Shown: one piece after another, positions 25,564-38,198 of the stretch
Numbering within the stretch: the first letter of the stretch is position 1
Layout: each line of letters starts with the position of its first letter
Assembly (NCBI GenBank): GCA_026874595.1
Contig: CM049311.1
Coordinates: forward strand, 55,307,676 to 55,371,675
DNA length: 64,000 nucleotides
Direction of reading: 5' to 3'
DNA from: Sipunculus nudus
Lineage: Eukaryota > Annelida > Sipuncula > Golfingiida > Sipunculidae
Translations under genes and position numbers: made by a program
The notes under the pieces: model-generated
Seen by the model: the letters and a program-made list of their open reading frames with translations, nothing else
Database searches by the model: none
Told to the model about the DNA's origin: nothing

Positions 25564-28189
25564 TTCAGTATCATATGGATTCTTCAAGTGCTACCAACTT
25601 TATTTATTAATTTTGTTTATCAGAGAACCCTCTCGGGAAGATGGCTGATTAGGCATTAATGTATGAACCCCATAATTTGTCCGATTAGAGCTCTTCTCTG
25701 TAAAAAGGTTATCAAATGTATACGAATTTCCCATTGAATCTTATAAAAGTATATTGTCTCGTTCAAATGCGTTAAAGCGCTCAAGCTCGATGTTATCGAG
25801 TGGAATCTTCATGTCATTAAATACAACAGACCCAGCTAATTTCCCAACCACCTTTTCCATAATTGTTTTTTTTTTAATTTTGGTTGTGCATCGTTCTTTT
25901 TACTAGTATTTAATGAAATCTTTGTATCAAAACCTCACTGCCATATCCTTTTTTTCATGTGACTGTCACAACGAACTACTGCTGTCAATGCGGAACTACG
26001 GCAACTTGTCTTGTTCTTTGTCTGGTCTGTGCATCCGACCCGCTGGCTGTCCATCCGAGCACTACACAAATCGTATAACCCTTAGTTCTACAGATATTTT
26101 GACATCCATACAGGTGCTGGTTAAATCTCTTTGGAAACTCAAAATATTTTATAAATTAAAGAATATTTTGCTTTGAACTGTATAAATGGAATAATGTGCC
26201 TCTTCGAAGATATATCCATGTCATCATAAAAAGATAAAATCGTTTACGTTACTTTTTTTCGAAAGCATTTTACCAAGGATGAAAATAGGGTTGTAAATGA
26301 GTATAAATTGATACAAACGTTCGGGTTACATTTAAATTGCAATTTTCATTTAATCATATATGACCAACTTAACATTGCACATGACAGGTAGGGTCACCTT
26401 CAGTTTAATTTTAGAACTATTCCTTTAAGGAAGTTTAATGGTAAACCCAAACTGAAATATTGCTGTCATGTTTTACAATTTGAGGCCATTTGTTTAACAC
26501 GTTAAAATAAAAAAAAATATTAATTGATTACATACAGGTATTTACACGATAGACTGTTTTTTGGTGGCCTTGTATCAGGTCGGATATACATGTAGCACAT
26601 TACATGATAATACATTTCCAGTACATACAAACGCTTCAGGAATGGGTTCATATATTCCTGATGTATCAGTGACGTGTTGCCCTGAAAGTTCTGAAACAAA
26701 TCTACATTTCCATAACGTGTAAATCCCTTTTGTCTGAAAGAGCTGAAATATGGTAAATATATATTTTCACCTTGAGTGATGATTTCCGGACGGCCATTTG
26801 GTTGGCTGGTTGTGATACAGAAGTTATTTCCGGACGGCCATTTGGTTGGCGGGTTGTACAACAGAAGTGGTTTTTATTTCAGCTGCGTTTTCGGGGCAAT
26901 TATTCATGTACCGCTCTGTAACAGAAAGTGATGACGCGAAAGGCGCAAACCAAATCCCACCTGCAGGGCCGCAATCAGCGGGACCTTTCACTGAGCGTGT
27001 TATAAACACAGAAGTGTTGAAACATTTAGTGACATGACACCACGTGGGACGCGGAGGTAATTAGGCACAACGCACCTGTCCCCCGCCACATCAACATGCC
27101 GGCCATCTTGTGTGTACCAACTGTATGTATGTTTGTATGTATATATAGTGTATATGAATGAACATAGCGCTTACATTTATGTGATTCGAGAAACGTCATA
27201 TACGTTAGCACAAAAATTACACGCGTAAGCTAGAAAGCACTCATTGATCGCACACCTCCACAAAAACATGGTAACCCGGAGTATTACCATGCAGGATCCT
27301 GAACAGACTCTGCTGTGTGATACGTTAACGCAGGAAATATATGAATCCATGCCAAGGAAAATGTGTAACTCGATTCACATGCCTTGTGGTGGCATCACTG
27401 CCCACCGGTACATACGTGGAAATTTTCAACCCCCCCCCCCCCCCCACACACACACACACCTCAAATATTGCTGAATGAGGCGGTCTCCTCCTTTACCGGG
27501 TAATGCCTATTTGCGTGCCACAAAAACCCAATAAACAAAACATATTATCGTAATTCGGATTACCTCCAAATTAAATGGATTGTTATGAGGTGTAACTGTA
27601 ACCCTCTTAACTGAAGGAGGCAAATCAACAGACACCTCCAATATCAGCTGACACCTGGCCAAGCCGAGCTTCAAAAATCGATAATTGTCAGTGCAAGGAC
27701 AAGTCAGGGTTTATTCAATAGGAGCTTGGTTAGCTTGTTTACTGTATTTGTGTATGCCGTTTACATTAGAGTAGAACCTTCCTTCATTAGACAATCCGTT
27801 TATCCGTTAATCCAAATAGTAAAACCGAATACACTCTAAAAGCTGGAGACACGTTTCATGGGTTCAAAATAAAACACCGTCTGTCAGATTTTTTTTTTAT
27901 CAGGGATAGGTGAGACATTTACAATTGTTCAGAATAAATAGCATGTTTAAGTACATGTATTTACATGTCTTAACCTGAAACACGTGTCTTACTGACATGA
28001 ACCCTGACATGTTTCAAATAGACGGTCACCGTCTATAGATCAAAAACTGTAGATTTTATTCAAGTTTTCAAACACCATGTCAAGTGTTTACATTAAGCCA
28101 TTGGTATGCAGTGTACTCTAGCCACCTCTCAGCCGGGCAGGGTGTTATATATGTTATATCTTCACTCCTGGCCAGCTCTGTCTAGTTGA
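25564..28189. other. Non-coding region with a short tandem duplication
   Basis: No gene recognised. A 44-bp direct duplication lies at 26782-26869 (two copies containing ATTTCCGGACGGCCATTTGG). Poly-C followed by (CA)n lies near 27430-27460. Confidence 0.4.
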
Positions 28190-28975
28190 TCCCCCCCCCC
28201 CCCCACCACCATATTCCCTCCCACCATTCCATTCTGTTGAAAGGAATTAACAATAAAAAATGATGAATCTTTCATTTGATTTCACTTGTTTTCAACAACC
28301 AGCAGTAGCGTACACTCTTCAAAACATAGGACTAATGAACAAGATAAATAATATAATTTCAATGTGAAATTCATTTTATGTTAAAACTTGAACAATTTTG
28401 AAATTCTTTTAAACAAAATAATTCAATCTTTTGAAAGAATCATTCACATGTTAAGATTTAATCAGATATAAATACTTTGAAGCATTTCATTCATATCTCT
28501 TTAAGTCTCCCCCCCCCCCCCCCCACATCACCCCATTCTTTGATATTCTTTTAAACAAAATAATTCAAATAATCCAAATATTCAAATGTGATGAAATGTT
28601 AGGATCTTCTGAAAGCATTATTGACATATTAAGATTTAATAAGATTTAAATACTTTGAAGCATTTCATTCAGATCTCTTTAAGTCCCCCCCCCCCCCCAC
28701 ACACACACACACACCACACCACCCTATTCTGTTGACAGAACTTTACAATAAACAAGATGAATCTTTTAATTTCACATTTTTTTCACCAACCAGCAGTTAC
28801 CACAGAGACCCTCCTAAAACTTTGAATTTTTTTTAACAAAATATTTTTTGGATATGAATCCAAATATTCAAATGTGATAAAGTGTAAGGATCTAATATAA
28901 GTGCTTAATGACATGTTAAGATTAAATGAGATATAAATATTTTGTAGCATTTCATTCACATCTCTTCAAGTTGTC
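28190..28975. repeat. Diverged tandem repeat with poly-C blocks
   Basis: Three related units start with poly-C blocks at about 28192, 28509 and 28685. They share TTCTGTTGA, AACAACCAGCAGT, CAAATATTCAAATGTGAT, ACTTTGAAGCATTTCATTCA and TCTCTTTAAGT. Unit length varies (about 180-310 bp) because the middle copy is shorter. Not coding. Confidence 0.65.
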
Positions 28976-30155
28976 TGGGCCTTAATATGAATAACACTGT
29001 CAAACTTAGTTAATCAGTAATATTGGGCAAATTTATGTTTTATTAGTTTTTAGCTCATATTATCATCTATTTAACTATTGAAAACTTAATTAAATCCACC
29101 CTTTTGTTTATGAAATGTATCCTTTCATATAACACTTAGGCCCAATTTTCCTTATTGCATCACTAGAAATAGTTTCAGGCCACAATTTTTCATTTCTTAC
29201 ACTGTGCAATTGTGATTTGTACCTAATTGCAATTGGCTTGTTTAAACATGCTATTTAACTTTTGTTCATGCTCATTTGAATTTTTTACAGCATTTTATGT
29301 CAGTTGATAAATTAATGTTTATTTTAATTCTTTGGCTGATGTCTATTTTTCTATAATTTTCAGGATTTCATCTGAGCATAGCCATGGCCTCTTAGCTTAT
29401 CAAATGTTAATATATATATGAAGAACCAAAAGAAATAAATATATATTTTTATAACAGAATATATATTCAGGTCTTCAGTCACATGTGCAACATACTGCTA
29501 TTGCAAATTTATAATTCTTATTTAAATTTTTTAAAATATTATTTGTTAAAATATAAGATTCTGACAAGTACTAGATGACACATTTTAAGGTTTAATGATG
29601 ACATTAAGACACTTTTAGTCATTAACAATCCTGTTTTGTTAATGTGTGTAGAATGAATGCAAGTGTTTTGCAATCTATACCTTTAAGTATATAGCTGTAA
29701 ATTATAATATGTTCATTCTCATAAATAATATGTTAAAGCCATAATACAAGGTACTTTAAACATGTTCAAATTGTTTGGAATTTGAATATGTTATACATTT
29801 TGTTGGTCAAATCTACGGTACCCTTTCAAATAACTCTTAGGCACATCTCGTTTTTTTTCCCGTATTGCATTATTAAATTGTTTCAAACTCACAGTGCAAA
29901 ATATTCTTATCAGATTTAGTTTATTCTCATTTGAAAATAGAAAATTTTAATTTCTTACATCATTTTGTTTCAGTTTTTAATTAAATGTTACTTTCACTCT
30001 AAAAAAAGGTTCTTGTGGGTTCTTTTAAGAACCCACATGGATCTGGTTAGAACCATGGTTCCAGAAGGAACCATTTTCTCAGTAAAAATCTGACACTTGG
30101 AGGTTCTTGCGGTGATCATAACTTATAATAAGGTTCCAGATGGAACCCGTGTTGT
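28976..30155. other. Non-coding sequence with an inverted-repeat cluster
   Basis: AT-rich, no gene. At 30017-30036 a 20-bp near-continuous palindrome TGGGTTCTTTTAAGAACCCA is followed by further GGTTC / GAACC pairs up to 30150. Confidence 0.45.
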
Positions 30156-30528
30156 CAGTGGCGTCAGTTTATCTTCAAGGGTGGGGACGAGTCACAGGCG
30201 TGTGAGGGTAGTCAAAGTTGGGACAACTTTTATTAACCTTTTATTGTCTGTGTGACTCATTTCATAAATATTACAATTAGTATAAGGTTTTTAAAAAAAG
30301 GTATATTTTCAGTATAGGTTAACTCTGACCCAGGTTTAGAAATATAATATTCCATAGTAATCTTAGAATTAGAACCAAAGTCTAATTATCAATATATTTC
30401 ACTTTCAGTATATTAATATTATTATCTGAATATCGGGGATGGGGTTGGGGAGAGGGTGGGGGGGTAATTAAGTTGACCATCTCCCCTTGCAAAAAAATTG
30501 GGGGCGGGGCATATATTGAGGCCTCTAG
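30156..30528 (+). mobile_element. hAT-like MITE copy B
   Basis: Begins CAGTGGCGTCAGTTT and ends TATTGAGGCCTCTAG, a decayed match to the inverse terminus TATTGACGCCCCTG of the copy at 34832-35303. Internal matches include TATTATTATCTGAA, a G-rich run and TTGACCATCTCCCCTTGC. Flanks carry GTGTTGT and GTCTTGT, a possible target duplication with one mismatch. No coding capacity. Confidence 0.6.
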
Positions 30529-31005
30529 GTCTTGTGACCGGACGCCCCGATGATTAGGACGCCAATCATCTTATGCACATATTACAGTCATATAGTTGAA
30601 ATAATGATACTTCTAGAAGTATTTGATCATGCATCTTAGATATAGTCCAAAATATGGTGCAGTATTAGTTCAGCAAACATAAATTTAATACTTGATTATC
30701 ACTAGTAAGCAGGGCCATTTCCTCTAAGCTTTTAAAAAGAAATAAGTATATTTTGCATTTGCTAAAATTTTCCAAAATTCAGCTGAGGTAGTCCGAAAAG
30801 AGGTAGTCCGAAATTAAAAATGAAACTCACTAATATACGTTTGTTGAGTTTATGAAATAAATCTATTCCTGCCCAAATTAATTTATCAACAGAGTAAATG
30901 TTATTGTCTCTATTACATTGATTTCAGCTAATAGCCTGACCGCGGTGCCTTGTACAACTGACAATATAATGATATTTCTCTAAAATATCTCAAAATAATA
31001 GAATT

Positions 31006-31053
<48 letters not shown>
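31006..31053. repeat. (TA)n microsatellite
   Basis: Interrupted TA dinucleotide run. Confidence 0.9.
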
Positions 31054-31056
<3 letters not shown>

Positions 31057-31251
31057 TATTTTATGTTATAATCAGGGAAAAACTCGAACCTTCCATTATA
31101 CTAATTTAACAGTTAAGCCATTTATGAAATAAATGAATAAAATTGCTTATACAAGAGATTATATTATATTACTGAACACAAGAAGGCAATCAGCTAGTGT
31201 GATTTTTAATGACAATGTCTCACTCCTTTCAGTTTACTATAAGGAAGTTGG

Positions 31252-31530
31252 ATTGGACGTAGCCTTATGGTTAAGGCGTTGGACTGCGGAACTGAAGATC
31301 CCCGGATCGAACTCCGCCAGTGCCTCATTGGCATGCTGGTGAATTCTCGTTATTGAACCTCACAGATTCGCTATTATGTCTTAACAAAAGGTTTTGACTT
31401 CTAGATTATTCCTAACCCGTGCATAGAAAACCTGAAATCCAGAAGGCTTAATAATAAACATAGCAGTCTTATCATATGGATACCGTCATCTTCATTCAAA
31501 AGACAGTGCCACCAACAGGCCAAGGACCTA
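31252..31530 (+). mobile_element. tRNA-derived SINE, copy 1
   Basis: The 5' part has tRNA-like A-box (TAGCCTTATGGTTAAGGCG) and B-box (GGATCGAACTCC at about 31304) sequences at tRNA spacing, then a non-tRNA body (AGAAGGCTTAATAATAAACA, CTTCATTCAAAAGACAGTGCC). The same head and body, diverged, recur at 40801-40920. A functional tRNA is unlikely: no clean acceptor stem pairing was found and the sequence runs on into the body. Confidence 0.6.
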
Positions 31531-32645
31531 TCCTTTAAAAGAATGAAAAGGTTGTGTAACTTCGTTATACTTCCTCATTACTTAATGGTTCTGCCTGTCA
31601 TGTGTGTACCTACCACTACTAAACATTATGTATAGAGAAAAGTGAAGACAGTTTTTCATTTGAACTGCAGATTTTCAGTTTCAGACCTATATCCGCGTTG
31701 TTCGTTTCACAAATCATTACGCAAACTGTTGTTTAATTTAAAATACCATTTCAGATGGTGTGCCACATCAGATGGTGTGCGGATGATCGTCGCACTGAAC
31801 TATTTCTTTGAGTTAAATAGTGCATTTTAAACATGAGGCAAATGGCACTTTTTGCAGTGTGCCCTCCTTCCACCAAATACCATGTGTATCCTCATTTTGA
31901 TTCGAAGTTTTTTTTGTCTGGATAATGTAACAGCTGACAATTTTGCCACACACATTCATATTATAAAATCTGCATAATGCTCGATCGGTCAAGACTGACT
32001 GGTATAATTTTCTAATGTCTCGTTTAACTGAACACCTGTACTTATGGTACGATGAGGTTTTATACATAGCTGTATGCACGGTTTCAGCTGCGGAAGACAA
32101 GTTTGTGACAATGGGCATTCCGTTCGTCTGTTACAGGTTTGAAGTAAGCATACAAAATACCATATTAGACTTGAAATATGACTATGTAATACATATAACC
32201 AAACGTTACCTGTGACAATGTCTGGTTGATATACCTATATACTTTTGACAAGAATGTAGCGGTTTTTATATTTTCCCACAAACCAGTGTGACCTGTACGA
32301 TTGTACCGTTATAAACCACTAGTGGTTAGCTACTCGCTAAATGATTGGTCGCTGTCACTCCGACTGCACATCTGTTTCTAAGCGTTGTGCACCGTTCACC
32401 AGCCATCATACAATTATGGGGGCGTTCTGTATAGCGAGATAAATAACACAGACCACTAGTATAACGTTGGATCACAGTTCCCTTTTTTTATATCCTGTCC
32501 CAGTTCTCTCCACCAGAGCGAATCCGTCAGAACTATTTAATTCGCAGAGTCATCATTTTAGTGTCATTCGCAGTGTCAATATCATTTTGAAATGTATAAA
32601 TTATGATTTTAAAGAGTCAATACCTCACATGTATTTATGTTTAAA
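31531..32645. other. Non-coding sequence
   Basis: No gene or element recognised between the SINE and the Helitron-like end. Short chance frames only. Confidence 0.35.
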
Positions 32646-33850
32646 CTAGAATATGGGTAGTCGACAAGCGACTACGTGTATCCGCCGAAATCAGAGTTGT
32701 ACGGGTTAAGTAAGGTATGGAATGAGTGGTAAGGGGAAATAAAGTGAAATGTGTTGCATATTAGCATATTAGCCATGTAAAATGATTGTAGGTGGCGCCA
32801 CCTGTCACTTGAACAAGAAAGCTATCTAATATGTATACACATGCTTAATTTCAGGCGGATCAGTCAAACCACTGCCGAGATATGATTATTTTTTTTACCC
32901 CAGACAGACAAACAGACGGACACCATGCAAAAATAGTTTCAGGTGGCACCACCAGTTTATTTATGATAAGATCTAAACTCGTGCAAAATGTTAGTCCGAT
33001 ACCTCAAACCAGTCCTGAGACAAGATGTATACAGATGCAAAATTTCACACTGCTACGTCAAACCAGTCATGAGATATTAGCATGAATGTCTATAGCGTAA
33101 AAGTGATGGTAGGCGGTGCCACCTGTCAAATAAATGAGAAATCTTTCCAAGATGTTTACAGATCAAAATTTCACACTGATACGTCAAACCAGTCATCAGA
33201 TATTAGCATGAATGTCTATAGCGTAAAAGTGATGGTAGGCGGTGCCACCTGTCAAATAAATGAGAAATCTTTCCAAGATGTATACAGATGCAAAATTTCC
33301 GGCGGATAAGTCATACAACTGTCGAGATATGATTGATTTTATTACTCAGAGAGACAAACAGATGGACACCATGCAAACTAAGTTGCAGGTGGCCCACAAC
33401 TGTTTATGTATGACAAAGAGCTATATAAGATCTATAAACGTGCGAAATTTCAGGCCGATAAGGCGAACAGTTTCTGAGATATAAGCATAGAAACGTGGAT
33501 ATAGGTGGCCCCACCTATCATATGAACGAGAAACCTATCCACGATGCATAGGGATGTAAATTTCAGGTGGATAAGTCCATACTCGGCAGAGATATGGACG
33601 ATATTATCCCAAGGCAAACGAGCAGATGGATGCTGTGCCCAAATGGTTTTAGGTGGCGCCACCAATTATGTATGTGATATAAGCCATCCAAGAGCTTTAC
33701 TCATGCAAACTTTCAGCCTGATTGGTAAAACGATTCCCAAGATATGTGGATTTATAAGAGAAAAGAGCCTCATACTGTGCAGAGAAGAAAGATCAGAGAT
33801 CAAAAGTCAGTTCATGGGAAATCCGGCGGTAAGTGAAGATAGGGGATGAT
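32646..33850 (-). mobile_element. Helitron-like non-autonomous element with tandem core
   Basis: Read on the minus strand, the left edge is a Helitron-type 3' end: hairpin GTAGTCGCTTGTCGACTAC (7-bp stem, 5-nt loop; 32657-32675), a 7-nt spacer, then CTAG followed by T. The body holds repeats bearing GGTGGCGCCACC, a perfect palindrome (32791, 33652), and phrases such as CAGGCGGATAAGTC and GAGATATTAGCATGAATG. A 126-bp unit is duplicated nearly exactly (start points 33055 and 33181). Tandem cores of this kind are known in molluscan pearl/Helitron-like elements. The 5' end is not located, so the right edge is approximate. Confidence 0.55.
33055..33306. repeat. 126-bp tandem duplication
   Basis: Two nearly identical units, each with ACGTCAAACCAGTCATNAGA, TCTATAGCGTAAAAGTGATG, GGCGGTGCCACCTGTC and AATCTTTCCAAGATGT. 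Part of the Helitron-like core. Confidence 0.9.
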
Positions 33851-34081
33851 GGGGCAGTCATGAAGATCATGCTATATATAATGTCACAGTGATGATGTTT
33901 TGTTGTCCTATTAAAGGTTAACTGTGTAAAATAGTTTCATACTAAGAAGATTAATAAGTTGAGTCATATAATCTCTTATCATCAGGTAGTTTGGCCGCGT
34001 TTAATGTAAACATTGTACAAAAAAGTTACAATAGTTAACTGGTCACTCTTCATCGCTCAGATGGCTCAGTGGTTACGTTAA

Positions 34082-34593
34082 GGGGCCTTTACACAGAATA
34101 GCGACCTTTCTGCCTTCCGTGTGCGACCACAAAATTTACCAGGTCGTCGTAGGAGGCTCAAAGAAGGCAGAATGGTTGTTTAGGTCGTTCAAAGGTGGTA
34201 CACCGGAGTTTCAGGCATTGCCATGGACGCCATGGTCGCCGTGAGTTTTTGAACATGTTCAAAACAATCGCACAAAGGTCGCCGAGGTGGTGGGTTGCTC
34301 ATAGGTGGCTCAAAGGAGGCAGAAGGGAGGCACAAGCATTGCCGTTGTTGTAGAATGGAGGCACAGTTGTCCCGCTGGTGGCACAGGGGAAGCAGAGGGA
34401 AGGCAGGCAAGAAAATGCCCCAATGCTGTATTTCGGGAGTTGCAAGGGAGGCACAAGTATCGCTGATCGAAACGGTTATGGAGCAATTACACAGAAACAG
34501 GATTTTCTGGGGTTAGGCGACCATTTAGCGTTCTGGTCATTTTTTTTGTTGCTCAAAGGTGGCACAAATGTGGCAGCCCCGTGTCAAGGGGCC
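34082..34593. mobile_element. TTAA-flanked MITE, piggyBac-like
   Basis: 512 bp flanked by TTAA on both sides (34078-34081 and 34594-34597). The ends are imperfect inverted repeats: GGGGCCTTTACAC on the left against GGCCCCTTGACAC (reverse complement of the right end), with weaker similarity continuing inward. The interior is rich in repeated AAAGGTGGCAC / AAAGGAGGCAG motifs and has no transposase. TTAA target duplication is the hallmark of piggyBac transposition; the element is inferred to be non-autonomous. Confidence 0.6.
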
Positions 34594-34831
34594 TTAAGTC
34601 TTGAGGTTGAGGAAACCGAGGAACTTAGAGGTTGAGGAAGTTGAGGAAACTTGAACGCGCTACTACACCCCACTCTTTTACACGCCGGAAATCGGACCCG
34701 GACAGAGTCAAGTTTGTTACCACTCGACTGTCCAGGACTGGCTTGGTGGAGGGAAAATGACGTATTGGGTCCAAAATAATTCCTGCCGATTGATAGAACC
34801 CAACTTTCGTGACGGAGTAAGTGAAATTATA

Positions 34832-34870
34832 CAGTGGCGTCAATTTTTCCTCCAGGGTGGGGGATGACTT

Positions 34871-34934
<64 letters not shown>

Positions 34935-35303
34935 TATATATATATACACACACACGCATATATATACACTTATTTATATATACCTTTTACAGTGTCTCTG
35001 AGTGGCATATTCAACTATATATATATAATTATTAAATATATATATATACTTAATCATAATTCAAATAATTATAATGTTTTAGAAAAATAAGTTATTTTGT
35101 GAATTCGTATCAAGGTTTAAAAAATAACATTTTTTTTTAGTAAATAGATCCTAAGTCTTTCATTGAAATTATTAATATTTTTCATTTGCAATATTATAAT
35201 ATTATTCTCTGAAAGTATGGGGGGGGGTGATTACATTGACCATCCCCCCTTACGAAAAAGTGGGGGGTATATATACCCCCCCCCCCCTATATTGACGCCC
35301 CTG
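34832..35303 (+). mobile_element. hAT-like MITE copy C, complete
   Basis: Left terminus CAGTGGCGTCAATTTTT, right terminus TATATTGACGCCCCTG, i.e. inverted repeats of CAG(T/G)GGCGTCAAT. Flanks AAATTATA and AAAATATA form an 8-bp target duplication with one mismatch, as expected for hAT. The interior has a (TA)n tract at about 34872-34945 and a G-run / C-run pair near the right end. No coding capacity. Two other copies are at 4911 and 30156. Confidence 0.75.
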
Positions 35304-36399
35304 AAAATATACGGTAAAAACCTCAAAACTACACCATTTCGTATCAGCATATATACTTGTGCGTGTGTGAGCTTTCCATGAACACAAGCACTCGTTAATA
35401 TGCGGAGAAAGTATCATCAGACTAATTGCTATCTAGAGCAGCTATTAAAAGATCATATAATAACCTCAACAACAGCTCCGCATGAATAAATAACTCGTGG
35501 GGATTTGAATAATGATTGTAGCACCTATAGGCTACCTCTGGTGCTTACTTTGTACATTAATTTTTCACATGATCATGATCACTCCAGATCACGCGGGATT
35601 CGACTACAACGACTGTTCAGTTTTACGGTACATGTATGGTGTTCATTATATTGTTAAACTATAATGTTATATTGCTGATACGTAAATCTATGGAAGTATG
35701 GCTGATTCATGAAGACTGACGTGTGTTTATATGATTTAATTCACCGATTATTCATAGGTAATGAAGGTATTTCATGAGAATGTACAACAGTTGTTTTTGA
35801 TGTGAACAAAATTAATTCAGAGAGACAGAGTGAAAGACAGAGAGAGAGAAAATATGTGTTTGTGTTTTTTGTGTTTGTTTTTGCTTGAAAATAATTATAG
35901 AACGAACGATGGCTAGGTTTAATTTCAAAATTGGTATAAAGTAGAAATATATTTTTTTTTCAAAGCCTAAGGGAAGGTCAGTAATACTTCTGAGAACTTT
36001 ATTACTGTTCAGTATAAAAGCTGCTTTTTTTTATTTTGTATTCATTTGCCAATGTTAAATTTTGTGAGAATGCATATAGCTAATATATAATCACAGCTGT
36101 TTGTCAGATTAACTTTTAGTAAATGTGGGTTGAAAAAGGGATATTAACTTATACCTAGTGACCAGACGTAGTTGGCGCTCAACCTGCTGCGTACCCAAAT
36201 ATGATATTATATAATATAATATAATTTGTACGTGAATAATCAGATAAATTATCTTAACCGTTAACAGATTAAAAATATGTTTTGTCTAAATCAAAATTTC
36301 AGGTGTGTGGAATTGCGAAGTAATTGTAGAAAATGTTCATGAATTATAACTTATAAAAACTCTGTACATTATATGAGTGAAATTCAAGATTGTTGTTTT
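35304..36399. other. Non-coding sequence
   Basis: AT-rich, with a short AGAG-rich run near 35820. No gene or element recognised. Confidence 0.4.
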
Positions 36400-36546
36400 G
36401 GCCGGACATGGCGTCGTAGCGTGCGATGTCACGGGAGGAAGCATTGCGGTGACCGGTTACGCGCGCGGTTTCTGCCAGCCAGTTCAGTGCTGCACTGCGG
36501 CTGTCACTGCTGACTGCTCAGGCATTATCTGCACGGTCACTGATCT
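36400..36546 (+). other. Candidate CpG-rich noncoding first exon
   Basis: A locally CpG-rich stretch (ACGCGCGCGG near 36460) ends in a strong donor, GATCT|GTAAGT, at 36546/36547. No long frame. It resembles a promoter-proximal 5' untranslated exon on the plus strand; the next plus-strand coding exon in the window is at 49082. Inferred from composition and one splice signal. Confidence 0.3.
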
Positions 36547-37216
36547 GTAAGTTGCCATTTGCCTTTTTTTCTAGCGTTGTTTTACAAATTAATTGCTTAA
36601 GTATACGCGTGCTCCTTATACGGGAAAATGTTTCAGGGAAATGACAAAATAACAGGCTCTTTCAAGGCTACCTGAATTAAACAGAATAACGTAAGGCTCG
36701 GACGGCTGGACGTCCATTTTAGTCATCTGGCCTGTTATTTAAGTTCTACATAAAACATAGTATAAGTACGGAGTAACAGGATTAAGTGTGGAATTATCTG
36801 GTCTGCTACAGAGGCTGCCAGACAACCAGATCTACCATTTGCTCCTGCAGACGGTTATTTCCCCACAGACAAGCATACTTGCTTCTTATCCTCAAACCTC
36901 CACGGCCGGAGATTCTGTCCTCTTGATGTAGGATTCATTTGTTTTACACAGTGGGAATTCTAAGCAGTCATTACCCAATACTAAATCCTCCCACAGACAC
37001 CTGGTCAGGGGGGACGCACAGACGACCGGGCTCTCAGCAGGAATTAAACCGATCTGTTTATCAGATTACTCACAAGGACGGTATGGTCAATACTACACCA
37101 CCCATTATCAACTTATGAGCCCATTCTGAAGAACAAAGCTTCGTTGATAAATCATTATAGCTGTGTAAATGGGATATGGCCAAATGGTGAATGGGCTGGG
37201 CTAATCAAACTTTCAG

Positions 37217-37507
37217 AGAAACGCAAGGTCAAGGGACCTGCTTCAAGACAACGTGGTCCCTCGTAGGTCTGCGATCTGTGCATGCAGATTGTCCCATTAA
37301 ATCATTCATGAGACCTCGCTCCCAGCCAACTGGACAGCTGCCAGCCCGGCAGCTACGGGTCCGGATGACGACTGTATGTATCCGGACGACGTACTTATAA
37401 CTGACGGCATGCATGAAGGTCATTTCTATTCTACAACGTCCCGGGACCAGCGCCTTCGGAATCCTGCCAGATCATACCAGCAGGTTTGCGTGTGTACGCT
37501 CCGACAG
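37217..37507 (+). other. Candidate internal or leader exon
   Basis: Bounded by acceptor AAACTTTCAG (37216) and the strong donor CTCCGACAG|GTAAGCC (37507/37508). One frame is open from about 37300 and has an ATG at 37376 (MYPDDVLITDGMHEGHF...), reaching the donor in phase 0, but shows no recognisable domain. Could be a 5' untranslated exon of the gene at 49082 or of an unrecognised gene. Confidence 0.3.
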
Positions 37508-38146
37508 GTAAGCCTCAACTTTTTTACGGAGAACATCACTTTCACTACATTCCTATGCCTGGGGCTTCCTTATTTATTTTTTTTTAATATATCTATAAAT
37601 ACGATGAACTAAATACTATCTAGTCAGGATTACCAGATTCTTCAAAGGCATTAAAGTAAGATATAAGAACACAAGTAAGTACGCTTACAGATGAAATATG
37701 AAGAATATCTCGCATCTCCAAAGCCACATCAGCAAAACCAGTAGCTTAAAAAGGCTTGCGATAAAAGGTATTGTACTGACCGAACTTTTATATACACACT
37801 GAAGCATGTTGATACATCACAAAAGTACTTGCTGCAGGGCCTATGTGTTCGAAAAATTCGCAAATTTGCGATTGTGTTGGGATTCGCGGAAAGTTTGCGA
37901 AGGCTCGCATTTGTTTTTGCGAAGAGTATTGGAAACCTCTCGAACCTCTTGCAATTTTGCGATAAATCAGCTTTTGCGAACACTCGTAACCCACGTTGTA
38001 CTGAATTTCGGGATACCCCTGTGCCAAACACAGCAGACAGTCTCTATGTTCAAAAGTGATCAATGCATTAACTGTTTGATCTTACGTCTGGACGGATCTT
38101 CTTGTTAAGTTTTCCCCTTAAAAAGTTAAAATCCACCTTATATGCC

Positions 38147-38150
<4 letters not shown>

Positions 38151-38194
<44 letters not shown>
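38151..38194. repeat. (TA)n microsatellite
   Basis: Uninterrupted TA run of about 44 bp. Confidence 0.9.

Positions 38195-38198
<4 letters not shown>

Noticed and set aside
31261-31320. Functional tRNA gene
   Set aside because: A and B boxes are present but a clean cloverleaf is not, and the sequence continues into a SINE body seen again at 40.8 kb.
33082-33309. Frame with a duplicated peptide in the Helitron-like core
   Set aside because: The peptide repeat is just the 126-bp DNA duplication, which happens to be a multiple of three.
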